A stretch of DNA of 64,000 nucleotides from Micavibrio_C sp965231165 (GCA_965231165.1 OZ246421.1:1178001-1242000); one strand, 5' to 3'. Shown: positions 36,124 through 45,437, counted from the first letter of the stretch. A program made the numbers and translations. Notes: a model not told the origin generated them from the sequence alone.

Positions 36124-36126
36124 GCA

Positions 36127-38631
36127 TCAGCCTTCCAGTGCTTCCTTCACCTTGGCCGCCAGTTGCTTGAGCGTGAAGGGCTTGGGTAGGAACCAAATAT
36201 TTTCGCCCATGTGGTCTTTGAGTTTTTCTTCGGTGTAACCGGAGATGAAAATTATTTTGAGATCAGGGCGCTGCGTACGCAAGGTCTTCGCCAGTGTCGG
36301 GCCGTCCATGTTCGGCATGATGACATCTGTAATCATCAGGTCGATAGGAAAATCTTTATTCGCCTCGATGACCGCCAGTGCCGACTCGCCGCTTTCGGCT
36401 TCCAGCACTTCATAACCCTTATTGGCGAGTGCGCGAGAGGAGAATGTGCGCACGGCGTCTTCATCCTCGACCAGCAGGATACGCGCCATACCAGTCAGAT
36501 CACGGGTTGAATCATCTTCAACACTGATGGTGGCAACCTCTTCGCTCTTCTCGCTCTCCAGCGCGCGCGGGAGATAGATGGTAAAGGTTGTGCCTTCGCC
36601 GACCTTGCTCTGGATATCGAGATAGCCCCCCGTCTGGCGCACGATGCCGTACACGGTCGCTAACCCCAGCCCTGTGCCCTGCCCGACTTCCTTGGTGGTA
36701 AAGAAAGGTTCGAGAATGCGGGTAATCAGTTCACCGGGGATGCCCGTGCCGGTATCTTCGACCGCCAGCGCCACCCACTGGCCGGGTGGCATTTCATCGC
36801 TGACGCAGGTTTGCGGCTTCGTGTTTTCGAACGCAAAAGTGCGGATGGTCAGGTCGCCGCCTTTACCCTCCATCGCATCGCGGGCATTGACGGCGAGATT
36901 GATCAACACCTGCTCCATCTGACCGGCATCAACCTTGACCAACCCCAGATCCTGTCCGTGGATGACCTGTAATTCTATATTCGCACCAATCAGGCGGCGC
37001 ACGAGGTGTGAAATCTCGGTGAGGATGTCAGTAATGTCCTGCACTTTCGGACGCAACGTCTGCTGACGCGAGAAGGCCAGCAACTGGCGCACAAGATTCG
37101 CGGCGCGGTTAGAGTTCTGCTTGATCTGCATGATGTCCGAGAACGATGGGTCGCCCGGCTTGTGACGCAGCAGCAACAGATCGCAGAAACCGATCATCGC
37201 GGTCAGCAGGTTATTGAAATCGTGCGCGACGCCGCCCGCCAGCTGGCCGATGGCCTGCATCTTCTGCGACTGGACGAATTGCGCTTCGAGTTGCTTTTGT
37301 TGGGTCAGGTCGATGAAATGCAGCACGATGCTTTCACTACCCAGCAGTTTGCGCGCGAACATCTGCACCGAAACGCTGCGGTCACGACCCAGCAGCGTGA
37401 TTTCAACCGGGGCCGTCTGGCCACCGGTTTCGATACGGTTCAGCGTTGCCAGAACGCTCTCGCGGAATTCTTCGTGGATCAGGGCTTCAAACTGCCGTCC
37501 TTCGAGATCGTCAATATTATATAACAGCATCGAGGCCAGCGCCTGATTGCAATCATTCAGGCCGCCTTCGGAATTCAGCATGGCAATGCCGAGCGGCGCT
37601 TCCTCGAAGAAACGCTGGAAGCGGTCTTCTGAAACTTTCAGCGCCTGACGCATCGCGCGTTCCGCCGTCAGATCGTGCACGACACCCCGCGTACGCACCA
37701 GTCCCGGTCCTTCATGCACCACCGCCTGATTGATCGCCGCCATGAAAGTTTTGCCGCCTGGGCCTTTCATAGAGACTTCGGCCATCTGCTTGGCGCCACC
37801 GTTGATGACTATGTCATAGGGCCGCGCATCGGCAGGGACATCATTGAAGAACGTATGCAGGCGCGCACCGCCGAGAAGCGTTTCAATATCCTCCCCCAGC
37901 CAGCGCGCCAGCGTCGCGTTGACGAACACGAACTGTCCGCTTTCATTGACCGAGAAAAATCCCACCGGGGCATTGTCGGTAAAATCGATTAGCTTTTCGC
38001 GTTCCTCGCGAATGGCGCGGTCGATTTCGCGGCGGTCGGTGATATCGTCAATGCGCCAGTGGATATAACCCGCCCACCCGGCCACCGGCTGTGCCGTGAC
38101 CATGTACCAGGTTTCGCGATCATCAATACGGCTGCACAATTCGATGGAATCGGTCAGGCCGCGCTGCGCCTGTTCGGACAGCAGGCGAAAATGCGCCATA
38201 GTTTTGTCGTCTGACTGAAACAGTTTCGCCAACGTATGCAATGTCGGTGCACCAAAACCATCGCACATGAAACGAAATTTCTCGTTCGAATAGACAGTAT
38301 TATCAGCGCCATCGGTGATCAGGCGTCCGCCACGGCTGCCCTCCATCACCTCATGCAGGATTTCGCGTTCTTTTTCGCGGGCGCTGCGGATGTGAAAAGT
38401 TTTCTGGATAAAGAACGAAACACCGACGGCACCGACAAACACAACCCCGGCTGCCACGACAGCCGCCATGGGAATGGCTGCGATAATGGAGATAGTGACA
38501 CTGAACACTATATAAAGAATAACGACGAGCAGCGCCCTCCACATCACCCACGGGCTATCCTTCTCCGGTTCCTGGTCCGTAGAAGGTGACTTGTGATGGC
38601 GCGCGATGAATTCAGAGTGGTCGGTTTTCAT
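36127..38631 (-). CDS. cckA: Cell-cycle hybrid histidine kinase CckA
   Basis: 834 residues. Two N-terminal membrane helices (about 32-50 and 53-74), three PAS-like segments (about 90-200, 215-325, 335-445), HisKA with GGVAHDFNNLL (His470), the ATPase domain (NARDAMEG, EDTGTGIP, TTKEVGQGTGLGLATVYG in part) and a C-terminal receiver with Asp769 in ITDVIMPNMDG. In alphaproteobacteria CckA passes phosphate through ChpT to CtrA and CpdR, controlling the cell cycle and flagellar genes. Its position at the end of the flhB operon recurs in the class. Confidence 0.95.
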   Translation of the reverse strand: MKTDHSEFIARHHKSPSTDQEPEKDSPWVMWRALLVVILYIVFSVTISIIAAIPMAAVVAAGVVFVGAVGVSFFIQKTFHIRSAREKEREILHEVMEGSRGGRLITDGADNTVYSNEKFRFMCDGFGAPTLHTLAKLFQSDDKTMAHFRLLSEQAQRGLTDSIELCSRIDDRETWYMVTAQPVAGWAGYIHWRIDDITDRREIDRAIREEREKLIDFTDNAPVGFFSVNESGQFVFVNATLARWLGEDIETLLGGARLHTFFNDVPADARPYDIVINGGAKQMAEVSMKGPGGKTFMAAINQAVVHEGPGLVRTRGVVHDLTAERAMRQALKVSEDRFQRFFEEAPLGIAMLNSEGGLNDCNQALASMLLYNIDDLEGRQFEALIHEEFRESVLATLNRIETGGQTAPVEITLLGRDRSVSVQMFARKLLGSESIVLHFIDLTQQKQLEAQFVQSQKMQAIGQLAGGVAHDFNNLLTAMIGFCDLLLLRHKPGDPSFSDIMQIKQNSNRAANLVRQLLAFSRQQTLRPKVQDITDILTEISHLVRRLIGANIELQVIHGQDLGLVKVDAGQMEQVLINLAVNARDAMEGKGGDLTIRTFAFENTKPQTCVSDEMPPGQWVALAVEDTGTGIPGELITRILEPFFTTKEVGQGTGLGLATVYGIVRQTGGYLDIQSKVGEGTTFTIYLPRALESEKSEEVATISVEDDSTRDLTGMARILLVEDEDAVRTFSSRALANKGYEVLEAESGESALAVIEANKDFPIDLMITDVIMPNMDGPTLAKTLRTQRPDLKIIFISGYTEEKLKDHMGENIWFLPKPFTLKQLAAKVKEALEG

Positions 38632-38692
38632 AGGGTGATTCTTAGCATAAACCGCAGAATGTGACGAGGGCGGGATTATGTCACCGTGAAAA

Positions 38693-40198
38693 CTATTCCC
38701 TTATATAAAGATCATAAGCCGGATACGAATCGACCTTCAGCCTCGGTCTTTTGTAAAATTCATCCTTGGCGAACGGGACCGTCCCTGTCTTCCGGTACGG
38801 CGTCCATGCCTGCCGGAAACGTTCATCCGCCGCAAAAAGCGCCAGCATGTCATCCTGCGGCGCGGGATCATGGTACAGGGCCACGACTTCCGGTTTAAAG
38901 CGGTTCAAGTCTTCGGCCATCATGCCCGCAAAGGATGCGGTCAAGGCCGTGTCTTTTCTGATGGCCAGATGGCTAACAAACCACAGGCTTGAGAAACGGC
39001 TGGCATGGGGCATATTCATATAAACCGCCAGCGGGATTGCCACGTTGGTTGTTTTATCCTGCATTACAAAGCCGCCTGCGGGCGTCGCATGTTCACGGAT
39101 TTTTGCGGCAAATTCTGAATGTCTGAAATCGTCATGTGTCGTGACATCATTCACACAGATATAGGCATAGCCCGCCGCCAGTACGCCGCCAATCAGGATT
39201 ATTTTCCTGCCCCTGTTCACGGCCAGATATTGCATCGCCAGCACCAGCACTGCCGGGCAGCATAGCGCTAGATACGGGATCATGTGCAGTGAGAACCCTT
39301 TCATCTGTACGGCGAAGGGAATGACCGCCACCAGAGCCATCAGTGCCAGAAATTTTGCAAGCCGCCTATTGGTTTCCATGGCATCGGTCAAGAACGCCAG
39401 CACGATCAGGGTTCCTGACAAAACGGCCATCAGTGAAGCTGTTTTAAAAACATCATGCATGATGGTGCCTGCATAGAGGCCGATACTGACGTCCCAAAAC
39501 ACATCCGTCAGATAATCGTGGAACCATATAAAGGTGATGGCCGCATACAGGATCACGCCTGCGGCAAGACATAGAAAATCCGGGTCGTACATAACCCGGC
39601 ATTTGCGCCCCTTAAAGAAGCGGTGCAGCAGCAGACATACGGGCAATAATCCGTAATGAGGCTTCAGCAGGATAAAGGGCGTTGCCAGAACAAGTGTCAG
39701 CCATATATACCATTTGACGGGTCGACCCTTGTCCGTAATCGCCATCTGCGCCAGCAAGAACGGTGGCAAGGCCGCGGCGATCAGATAATCCTTGTTCCCC
39801 AATTCACCCTGAAACAGGAAGGTCAGCGGCATCAGGTAACCGATGATCAGCGCCCAGTAATTACCCCCTTTAAGCCCCCACCCTTTACGCGCCACCATGG
39901 CCAGCAAAGCGGTGAACAAAAGCATGGTACCGACGCCATAGGCCAGCGCCGCATTCCATAGCGGCAACCCCGCATCGGCCAGCAACGCGACAGGGCTATA
40001 GATCAGATAGGAAAGCGGCGGGTTATTATCATGGAAGGAAGCCGTCATGCGTTCCCCGGCGAGAAATTTTTCAGCAGCGAGAGAAAGCCATGCCATATCG
40101 CCGGGAATGCTGGCGCTCGTCTGCGCTATAAACCACGGCAGGAAGCACAGTCCCAGAAGCAGCCATAACCATTTCTCAGGACACTGCACCTTTATCAC
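38693..40198 (-). CDS. Polytopic membrane protein, GT-C glycosyltransferase-like
   Basis: 501 residues from a GTG that overlaps the flhB stop by 4 bp (GTGA), so translationally coupled to it. About ten to eleven predicted membrane helices up to residue ~350, then a soluble C-terminal ~150 residues. An early luminal-loop acid (PGDMAWLSLAAEKFLAGER) and HDNNPPLSYLIY resemble GT-C/PMT-family features. The donor and acceptor are unknown. It lies between flhB and cckA, so a cell-surface or flagellin modification role is possible but speculative. Confidence 0.65.
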   Translation of the reverse strand: MIKVQCPEKWLWLLLGLCFLPWFIAQTSASIPGDMAWLSLAAEKFLAGERMTASFHDNNPPLSYLIYSPVALLADAGLPLWNAALAYGVGTMLLFTALLAMVARKGWGLKGGNYWALIIGYLMPLTFLFQGELGNKDYLIAAALPPFLLAQMAITDKGRPVKWYIWLTLVLATPFILLKPHYGLLPVCLLLHRFFKGRKCRVMYDPDFLCLAAGVILYAAITFIWFHDYLTDVFWDVSIGLYAGTIMHDVFKTASLMAVLSGTLIVLAFLTDAMETNRRLAKFLALMALVAVIPFAVQMKGFSLHMIPYLALCCPAVLVLAMQYLAVNRGRKIILIGGVLAAGYAYICVNDVTTHDDFRHSEFAAKIREHATPAGGFVMQDKTTNVAIPLAVYMNMPHASRFSSLWFVSHLAIRKDTALTASFAGMMAEDLNRFKPEVVALYHDPAPQDDMLALFAADERFRQAWTPYRKTGTVPFAKDEFYKRPRLKVDSYPAYDLYIRE

Positions 40199-41265
40199 TG
40201 GATTTTGCCCTGTTGACGGAACACGAACGAAATAACTTCGGCGACGGCCTTGTAATGTTCGGGCGGTACGGTTTCATCGAGTTCGATGACGCTGTAAAGC
40301 GTACGCGCCAGTGGTGGATTCTCGTAAATCGTGACTTTGTTTTCCTTAGCAATCTCACGGATTTTCAGTGCGATATTATCGGCACCCTTGGCCACACAGA
40401 TAGGCGCTTCCATCGTATCGGGTTCGTATTTCAGCGCGACGGCATAGTGGGTCGGGTTGGTGATGACCACGGTGGCCCCCGGCACATTGGCCATCATGCG
40501 CTGACGAGCACGTTCGGCGCGCAACTGGCGCAGCTTGCCTTTGATCTGCGGGTCACCTTCGCTTTGTTTATATTCGTCTTTCAGTTCCTGCTTGCTCATG
40601 CGCATTTTCTTCATATGCTCAGTGCGCTGATAGACGACATCAGCGACCGCGACCACCAGCAAGACGACCAGAACGCCCACCATCAGGCGCAAAACCAGCG
40701 CCAGCATCTCATGCATCATCGCTTCGATCGGCAGTCCGACAAGATGCTCTAACTTACCGAAGAACGGCGACAACAACAGATAGCCGACAAAACCGATAAT
40801 GCTCAGTTTCAAAATCCCCTTCACGAATTCGACAATCGAACGCATGGAAAACAGGCGCTTGAAACCTTTCACAGGCGAAATTTTGCTGAGATCCGGCTTG
40901 ATAACTTCGGTCGCAAAGATCGGGCCGACCTGCAGGAACGGGCCGACGAAGGCCATGAACATTAGCGCCAGCAACGGCAAAGTCATCATCCCGAGAACCT
41001 TCCAGAACGACCCGCCCAGCGTTTCGCGGAAGCCCCCCGGCACTTGCGGCAGGTCGCCCGCGTGTTCGATAAAGCCCCGCATGTAAACCGTCAGTTCGGT
41101 CATAAATCCGCCCGACATGGTGCCGATAATCACCGTACCGGTCAGCAGCATCAGCCACGTATTCAATTCACGACTGAGGGCGATCTGACCTTTCTTGCGG
41201 GCCTCCTCAAGTCTCTTGGGCGTGGGGTCTTCGGTCTTTTGGGAGTCGTCATCATCATCGGCCAT
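40195..41265 (-). CDS. flhB: Flagellar export apparatus protein FlhB
   Basis: 356 residues. N-terminal TPKRLEEARKKGQIALSRELN, four membrane helices, then the cytosolic domain with the autocleavage NPTH (N270/P271) followed by YAVALKYEPD. C-terminal KIREIAKENKVTIYENPPLARTLY (in part) is typical. It controls substrate switching of the flagellar type III export gate. It is last of the fliR-flhB pair; the start is 6 bp from the fliR stop. Confidence 0.96.
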   Translation of the reverse strand: MADDDDDSQKTEDPTPKRLEEARKKGQIALSRELNTWLMLLTGTVIIGTMSGGFMTELTVYMRGFIEHAGDLPQVPGGFRETLGGSFWKVLGMMTLPLLALMFMAFVGPFLQVGPIFATEVIKPDLSKISPVKGFKRLFSMRSIVEFVKGILKLSIIGFVGYLLLSPFFGKLEHLVGLPIEAMMHEMLALVLRLMVGVLVVLLVVAVADVVYQRTEHMKKMRMSKQELKDEYKQSEGDPQIKGKLRQLRAERARQRMMANVPGATVVITNPTHYAVALKYEPDTMEAPICVAKGADNIALKIREIAKENKVTIYENPPLARTLYSVIELDETVPPEHYKAVAEVISFVFRQQGKIQ

Positions 41266-41271
41266 GGCAGA

Positions 41272-42048
41272 TTACCCTCCGCCGCCGAAGAAGAACATCA
41301 TGCCTTCTTCGAATTTGGTCAGCCAGAACAACATGCCTGCCGAAAACATCATCACCAGCGTCACCAGCGACAAGGTGATCTGCAAGGGCAGCGACAACAT
41401 AAAAACCTGCACCTGCGGCATCAAGCGCGAAAGTACGCCCATGCCGATATAGAGCATCATCGACAGCACGATAAATGGCGCGGATATCTGGATACCGATC
41501 AAAAAGCTGCCCGCGATGGCTTTGCTGATCAAATCAGCCATATCGCCGCTGTCGGGCACCGCCCCCACCGGAAAAACCTCGTAACTGCCGACCAGTCCAT
41601 AGATCAATAAATGGTGCATGTTGGTGACAAAAATCAACACAACCCCCGTGACCGAAAGCAGCGCACCGACGAGAGAACCTTGCGTGGACATCGTCGGGTT
41701 GAAAACCTGAGCGTTGCCCAGACCAGACTGCATTGAAATAATCATGCCCGCCGTATCCAGCGCGGTCATCAGGATGCGGGCAATCGTGCCGATAAAAAGA
41801 CCGACGATAAATTCGCAGCCGATCAGGACAAGCAATCCCATCGTCGAGGGCAATGGGTTGGGCATATAGGTCGATACCAGCGGCATCAGCGTCAGCGAAA
41901 TACCGAGGGCGATATAAAGGCGGATATTCTGCGGCACGAAGGAATCGCCGATACCGGGCATGATAGTGAGCGCCGCGCCGATACGCACGAACGTCAACAT
42001 AAAGGCGAACACGCCCTGCGTCAGGAATGTTTGTAGCGTTTGTTCCAT
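41272..42048 (-). CDS. fliR: Flagellar export apparatus protein FliR
   Basis: 258 residues. Six or so hydrophobic helices; FAFMLTFVRIGAALTIMPGIGD is characteristic in part, as is the late GVLSRLMPQVQVFMLSLPLQI. Export-gate component. It is 20 bp downstream of fliQ and followed by flhB. The C-terminus ends in a glycine-rich short tail. Confidence 0.95.
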   Translation of the reverse strand: MEQTLQTFLTQGVFAFMLTFVRIGAALTIMPGIGDSFVPQNIRLYIALGISLTLMPLVSTYMPNPLPSTMGLLVLIGCEFIVGLFIGTIARILMTALDTAGMIISMQSGLGNAQVFNPTMSTQGSLVGALLSVTGVVLIFVTNMHHLLIYGLVGSYEVFPVGAVPDSGDMADLISKAIAGSFLIGIQISAPFIVLSMMLYIGMGVLSRLMPQVQVFMLSLPLQITLSLVTLVMMFSAGMLFWLTKFEEGMMFFFGGGG

Positions 42049-42068
42049 TTGGCCGGATTATCCGATAT

Positions 42069-42335
42069 TTACTGTAAACCGATCATCCTGTCCGCCAGCG
42101 ACTGCATGAATGTCACCAGCGTTGCCACGAAAGCCGGGAACATCAAAAAAACCGCCAGCATCATGGCGACAATCTTGGGTACGAATACGAGGGTGATTTC
42201 CTGCACCTGCGTCAGCGCCTGCAACAGGGCAATCACGAGGCCGACGACAAGACCGATCATCATGACAGGCGTCCCCAATTGAATGGAGATCATGATGGCT
42301 TCGCGTACGACTTCGATGATTTCGGTCTGATTCAT
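42069..42335 (-). CDS. fliQ: Flagellar export apparatus protein FliQ
   Basis: 88 residues, the family length. Two membrane helices, with the family residues VREAIMISIQLGTPVMMIGL and LTQVQEITLVFVPKI. Export-gate component. It follows fliE after 72 bp, so the same operon or a secondary promoter. No strong separate promoter was recognised. Confidence 0.95.
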   Translation of the reverse strand: MNQTEIIEVVREAIMISIQLGTPVMMIGLVVGLVIALLQALTQVQEITLVFVPKIVAMMLAVFLMFPAFVATLVTFMQSLADRMIGLQ

Positions 42336-42407
42336 AAAAACCAGCCTAGCAGATCATTTTGTGATCAAAAACAGGGTTTAAGACATATCCCCTTTAATTG
42401 AATACCG

Positions 42408-42722
42408 TTAAATAGGCATTCTCATAATTTCCTGATACGCATTCAGCATACGGTCGCGTACGGCGGAAACGGTTTGCAGGGTCAGTTCGGCCTGAGTCAT
42501 GGCTTCGACCACATCGGTCAGGTCGGCCTTGCCGGTAACAGCCGCCGCTGTGGCTTGCTCACCGCCACGAACGCTTTCAATCGCGTCCAGCGTGGCCTGT
42601 TTCATCATCTGGCCGAAACCACCGCCATCGGCAGCCGCCACACCATTGCCTGCGGCACCAACCTTGGCGGTCTGGGCGTAAATACCGGCGGCGGCGGCGG
42701 GATTAACGTTATCTACAGGCAT
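42408..42722 (-). CDS. fliE: Flagellar hook-basal body protein FliE
   Basis: 104 residues. GFGQMMKQATLDAIESVR and LTDVVEAMTQAELTLQTVSAVRDRMLNAYQEIMRMPI (in part) are typical of FliE. It links the MS ring to the rod. It has a short alanine-rich N-terminus (AAAAGIYAQTAK) and is in the flgB-flgC-fliE order. Confidence 0.95.
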   Translation of the reverse strand: MPVDNVNPAAAAGIYAQTAKVGAAGNGVAAADGGGFGQMMKQATLDAIESVRGGEQATAAAVTGKADLTDVVEAMTQAELTLQTVSAVRDRMLNAYQEIMRMPI

Positions 42723-42769
42723 CGGAAGAATCCTTTTAATGTCTTATTATACCATAAAAATATTGGTCG

Positions 42770-43183
42770 TTAACGCATCAGGTCAATCGTCCGGTTAATC
42801 ATCGCCCGGCTTTGGTCCATCATACCGAGGTTGGCTTCGTAGGAACGCTGCGCTTCGCGCATGTCCATCATTTCCACCAGCGTATCGACGTTGGGTGTTT
42901 TCACATAACCGTTCTCATCCGCACCCGGATGATCCGGCATGAATTTCACCGGATACGGGCGTTTTGTATCATCCTTGATTTTGGAAACTTCGACCGTGTT
43001 GGCGCCGATTTCCCGGTCCATGGCATTCTTGAAAGTGATGGTTTTGCGCGTGTAGGGATTTTCACCCGGACGCGCCGCGGCCGTATCAGCATTGGCAAGA
43101 TTTTCCGAGATCACGCGAATGCGGGTGCTCTGCGCCTTCATCCCGTGGGACGACAATGTAACGGCATTATATAGATCTGACAT
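42770..43183 (-). CDS. flgC: Flagellar proximal rod protein FlgC
   Basis: 137 residues. N-terminal SLHG-like motif (SSHGMKAQSTRIRVISENLANADT) and C-terminal MDMREAQRSYEANLGMMDQ. It follows flgB after 35 bp. It forms the proximal rod with FlgB and FlgF. Confidence 0.96.
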   Translation of the reverse strand: MSDLYNAVTLSSHGMKAQSTRIRVISENLANADTAAARPGENPYTRKTITFKNAMDREIGANTVEVSKIKDDTKRPYPVKFMPDHPGADENGYVKTPNVDTLVEMMDMREAQRSYEANLGMMDQSRAMINRTIDLMR

Positions 43184-43218
43184 GGTGTTAGCTCCCGTTT
43201 CTCATCTTTGCGCTTATG

Positions 43219-43629
43219 TTAGCGTCCGGTTCCCAGTGCTGTTTTGATCATGTTGACGTTCTTCTGATAAAGCGTCGTCATCAGGCTATAATCCATTGTA
43301 TTTTGTGACGATTTTACCATCTGCTCTTCCAAGCTGACTTCGTTGCCGACAGGGGCAACTTCATAGACCAGTTTGGCGGCGCGGTTCTTCGGATCATCTA
43401 TATGGTCCGAAGGAGGCATGTGCATCGGGTTCGTGGTATCAACCTGCACGTTATTGTCTTTACTGACCTTCTGGAGAACACGGCCAAAATCGACCTTGGT
43501 CAGATCTTTGGGTACATATCCGGGGGTGTCGGCGTTCGCCACGTTCTGGGCCAGCACTTTCTGACGTGTGTCCAGATAGTGCATTTTTGCGTTCAGGGCT
43601 TTGAAGAGGCCGATATTTTGTGTAGTCAT
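43219..43629 (-). CDS. flgB: Flagellar proximal rod protein FlgB
   Basis: 136 residues. The rod N-terminal motif RQKVLAQNVANADTPGY and the C-terminal VKSSQNTMDYSLMTTLYQKNVNMIKTALG are typical. First gene of the flgB-flgC-fliE-fliQ-fliR-flhB operon, preceded by a sigma-54 promoter 41-56 bp upstream. Confidence 0.96.
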   Translation of the reverse strand: MTTQNIGLFKALNAKMHYLDTRQKVLAQNVANADTPGYVPKDLTKVDFGRVLQKVSKDNNVQVDTTNPMHMPPSDHIDDPKNRAAKLVYEVAPVGNEVSLEEQMVKSSQNTMDYSLMTTLYQKNVNMIKTALGTGR

Positions 43630-43669
43630 GATCCCAATACCTTATTTTTATTCCCACCGGATTAACCTT

Positions 43670-43685
43670 TGCAGAAAGTGTGCCA
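43670..43685 (-). promoter_or_regulatory. Sigma-54 (-24/-12) promoter of the flgB operon
   Basis: On the minus strand TGGCACACTTTCTGCA matches the consensus TGGCAC-N5-TTGCA at all but one position, with GG and GC separated by 10 nt. It is 41 bp upstream of the flgB start. It overlaps the start codons of the divergent FlhB-C-like gene (GTG at 43680; ATG at 43686 follows directly). Confidence 0.85.
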
Positions 43686-44084
43686 ATGGTGGACAAATAC
43701 GACGATGGCCGGGACAAGGACAAGGAAGACCCCCTTATCCCATTGAATATAAAGCAAAAACCAGCTAAATCCGTAGCGGTTTCCCTGAAATACGAGCATA
43801 AGGTCGATGACGTCCCCGAAATCACCGCTGCCGGGCGGGGAAAAATTGCCGAGAAGATTTTACAGATCGCCCAGGAGAACGGGATTCCCATCCGGGAAGA
43901 CGGCACACTGGCGGAAATGCTGGCCTCGATAGAAATCGACAGCCCCATCCCTTCCGAGGCTTTTATGGCTGTGGCCGAGATACTTTCCTATGTGTATCAG
44001 GCCAATGGCACCCCGCAGCCCTTTGATGCCGTGCTGCGGGATGATATGGAAGAAGAGCAAAACAAGGACAAGACAGATGAGTGA
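43680..44084 (+). CDS. FlhB C-terminal-domain-like protein without the autocleavage site (FlhX-like)
   Basis: 134 residues from a GTG; an ATG two codons later is equally possible. No membrane helices. Residues ~30-112 align with the cytosolic domain of FlhB: KSVAVSLKYEH corresponds to NPTHYAVALKYEP, then KIAEKILQIAQENGIPIRED and AVAEILSYVYQANG. The NPTH motif is replaced, so no self-cleavage is expected. C-terminus acidic. It overlaps the next gene by 8 bp. Similar FlhB-C paralogues occur elsewhere in flagellar loci, possibly modulating export switching. Confidence 0.8.
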   Translation: MPMVDKYDDGRDKDKEDPLIPLNIKQKPAKSVAVSLKYEHKVDDVPEITAAGRGKIAEKILQIAQENGIPIREDGTLAEMLASIEIDSPIPSEAFMAVAEILSYVYQANGTPQPFDAVLRDDMEEEQNKDKTDE

Positions 44085-44352
44085 TTCCCCCAATCTTTCC
44101 CTACCCGACCGCATTCAGGTTGTTATCGACCGTATCGATCAAGCTATTTCCCAGATTGAGAGCGGCGAGATGATCAATCTTGACGATCTCGACAACGATG
44201 TGGCCGCCATCTGCGAGGAAGCCCACGAACCGGCACCTGAGGAAACAGAGCAGGTCGATGCAAAAATGGACCTGATGATCGAGAAGCTTGAGGAATTGTC
44301 GCAGGCGCTTGATGAATTTGAACATACCGACGAAGACGATGAGGAAGAATAA
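44077..44352 (+). CDS. Small acidic helical protein in the fliO/fliP operon, unknown
   Basis: 91 residues; the ATG overlaps the preceding stop (ATGAGTGA). The N-terminal half is helical and the C-terminus ends in an acidic run of Glu/Asp (HTDEDDEEE). No family recognised; length and charge resemble a chaperone or assembly factor. It is upstream of fliO by 6 bp, so flagellar association is by context. Confidence 0.6.
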   Translation: MSDSPNLSLPDRIQVVIDRIDQAISQIESGEMINLDDLDNDVAAICEEAHEPAPEETEQVDAKMDLMIEKLEELSQALDEFEHTDEDDEEE

Positions 44353-44358
44353 AATATT

Positions 44359-44673
44359 ATGGAACTTATGGACACGCCCCAGCTTCTGAAATTTATCGCC
44401 GCCTTGTGCTTTGTACTCTCGCTGATGGGTATGCTGGCGCTGATCATGCGCCGCATTAATAACGGAGGCAGCGTGATGCCGATGTCACGCCGCCGCCTGA
44501 AACTGGTGGAAACCCTGCCGCTTGATCCCCGCCGCAAGCTGGCGATTATCCGTTGCGATGACCGCGAGCATCTCGTGATTCTGGGGACGAATACCGAAAC
44601 GGTGATTGAAAGCGGGCTGAAAGCGCCGCAAGATAACGGGGTTCAGGTCATTAAACTAGAAAAGTCAGCATGA
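44359..44673 (+). CDS. fliO: Flagellar biosynthesis protein FliO
   Basis: 104 residues. One N-terminal membrane helix (about 10-30), then RLKLVETLPLDPRRKLAIIRCDDREHLVILG, the FliO signature (in part). Supports assembly of the FliP export pore. Its stop overlaps the fliP start (ATGA). Confidence 0.9.
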   Translation: MELMDTPQLLKFIAALCFVLSLMGMLALIMRRINNGGSVMPMSRRRLKLVETLPLDPRRKLAIIRCDDREHLVILGTNTETVIESGLKAPQDNGVQVIKLEKSA

Positions 44674-45437
44674 AACGCCTGTTGCCCCTTCTCGCCTTTT
44701 TTGCCGTTGTCGCCGGACTGATCTTCTGCGCACATCCGGCACTGGCGCAGAATATCACCATCGATCTTGGTCAGGGCGCTGAAAACGGCACCATGACGGG
44801 CCGGGTCGTGCAGCTAATGGCGATGCTGACGGTACTGTCACTGGCGCCGTCCATCCTGATCATGATGACATCTTTCACCCGGATCGTGGTGGTGCTGTCA
44901 TTCCTGCGCACGGCCATCGGCATCCAGCAAACGCCGCCCAACACGGTGATGATTTCGCTGGCGCTGTTCCTGACATTGTTCATTATGACGCCCACATTTC
45001 AGGCTGCCTATGATTCCGGGATCGTGCCGCTGATCAATGAAGAAATTGACGAGCCCGTGGCGTTTGAACGCACTATCGAACCGTTCCGTCAGTTCATGTT
45101 CAAACACACGCGCGCCGAAGACATGCAGATGTTTACAGATTTGAGTAAGCTGGGGCCGTTCGAAGACGACAAAGCCGTGCCCCTGCGCATACTGATCCCG
45201 TCTTTCATGATTTCGGAACTGCGGCGCGCGTTTGAGATCGGGTTTATGCTGTTCCTGCCGTTCCTGATTATCGACATGGTGACAGCGTCGATCCTGATGG
45301 CGATGGGTATGATGATGTTGCCACCTGTGACGATATCTCTGCCGTTCAAAATCATCTTCTTCGTGCTAGTGGATGGCTGGCACCTGATATCCGGCTCGCT
45401 GATACAAAGCTTTGAATCAGGCCCGATGCCGGGATAG
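44670..45437 (+). CDS. fliP: Flagellar export apparatus protein FliP
   Basis: 255 residues. Signal peptide (ending ALAQ), followed by LTVLSLAPSILIMMTSFTRIVVVLSFLRTAIG and QTPPNTVMISLALFLTLFIM (in parts), then MAMGMMMLPPVTISLPFKIIFF at the C-terminus. Core export-gate component. Starts with the 4-bp overlap with fliO. A palindromic repeat follows it. Confidence 0.96.
   Translation: MKRLLPLLAFFAVVAGLIFCAHPALAQNITIDLGQGAENGTMTGRVVQLMAMLTVLSLAPSILIMMTSFTRIVVVLSFLRTAIGIQQTPPNTVMISLALFLTLFIMTPTFQAAYDSGIVPLINEEIDEPVAFERTIEPFRQFMFKHTRAEDMQMFTDLSKLGPFEDDKAVPLRILIPSFMISELRRAFEIGFMLFLPFLIIDMVTASILMAMGMMMLPPVTISLPFKIIFFVLVDGWHLISGSLIQSFESGPMPG

Noticed and set aside
42336..42407. Separate promoter and CtrA sites upstream of fliQ
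   Set aside because: Several TTAA tetramers are present, but none at N7 spacing; ordinary AT-rich spacer.
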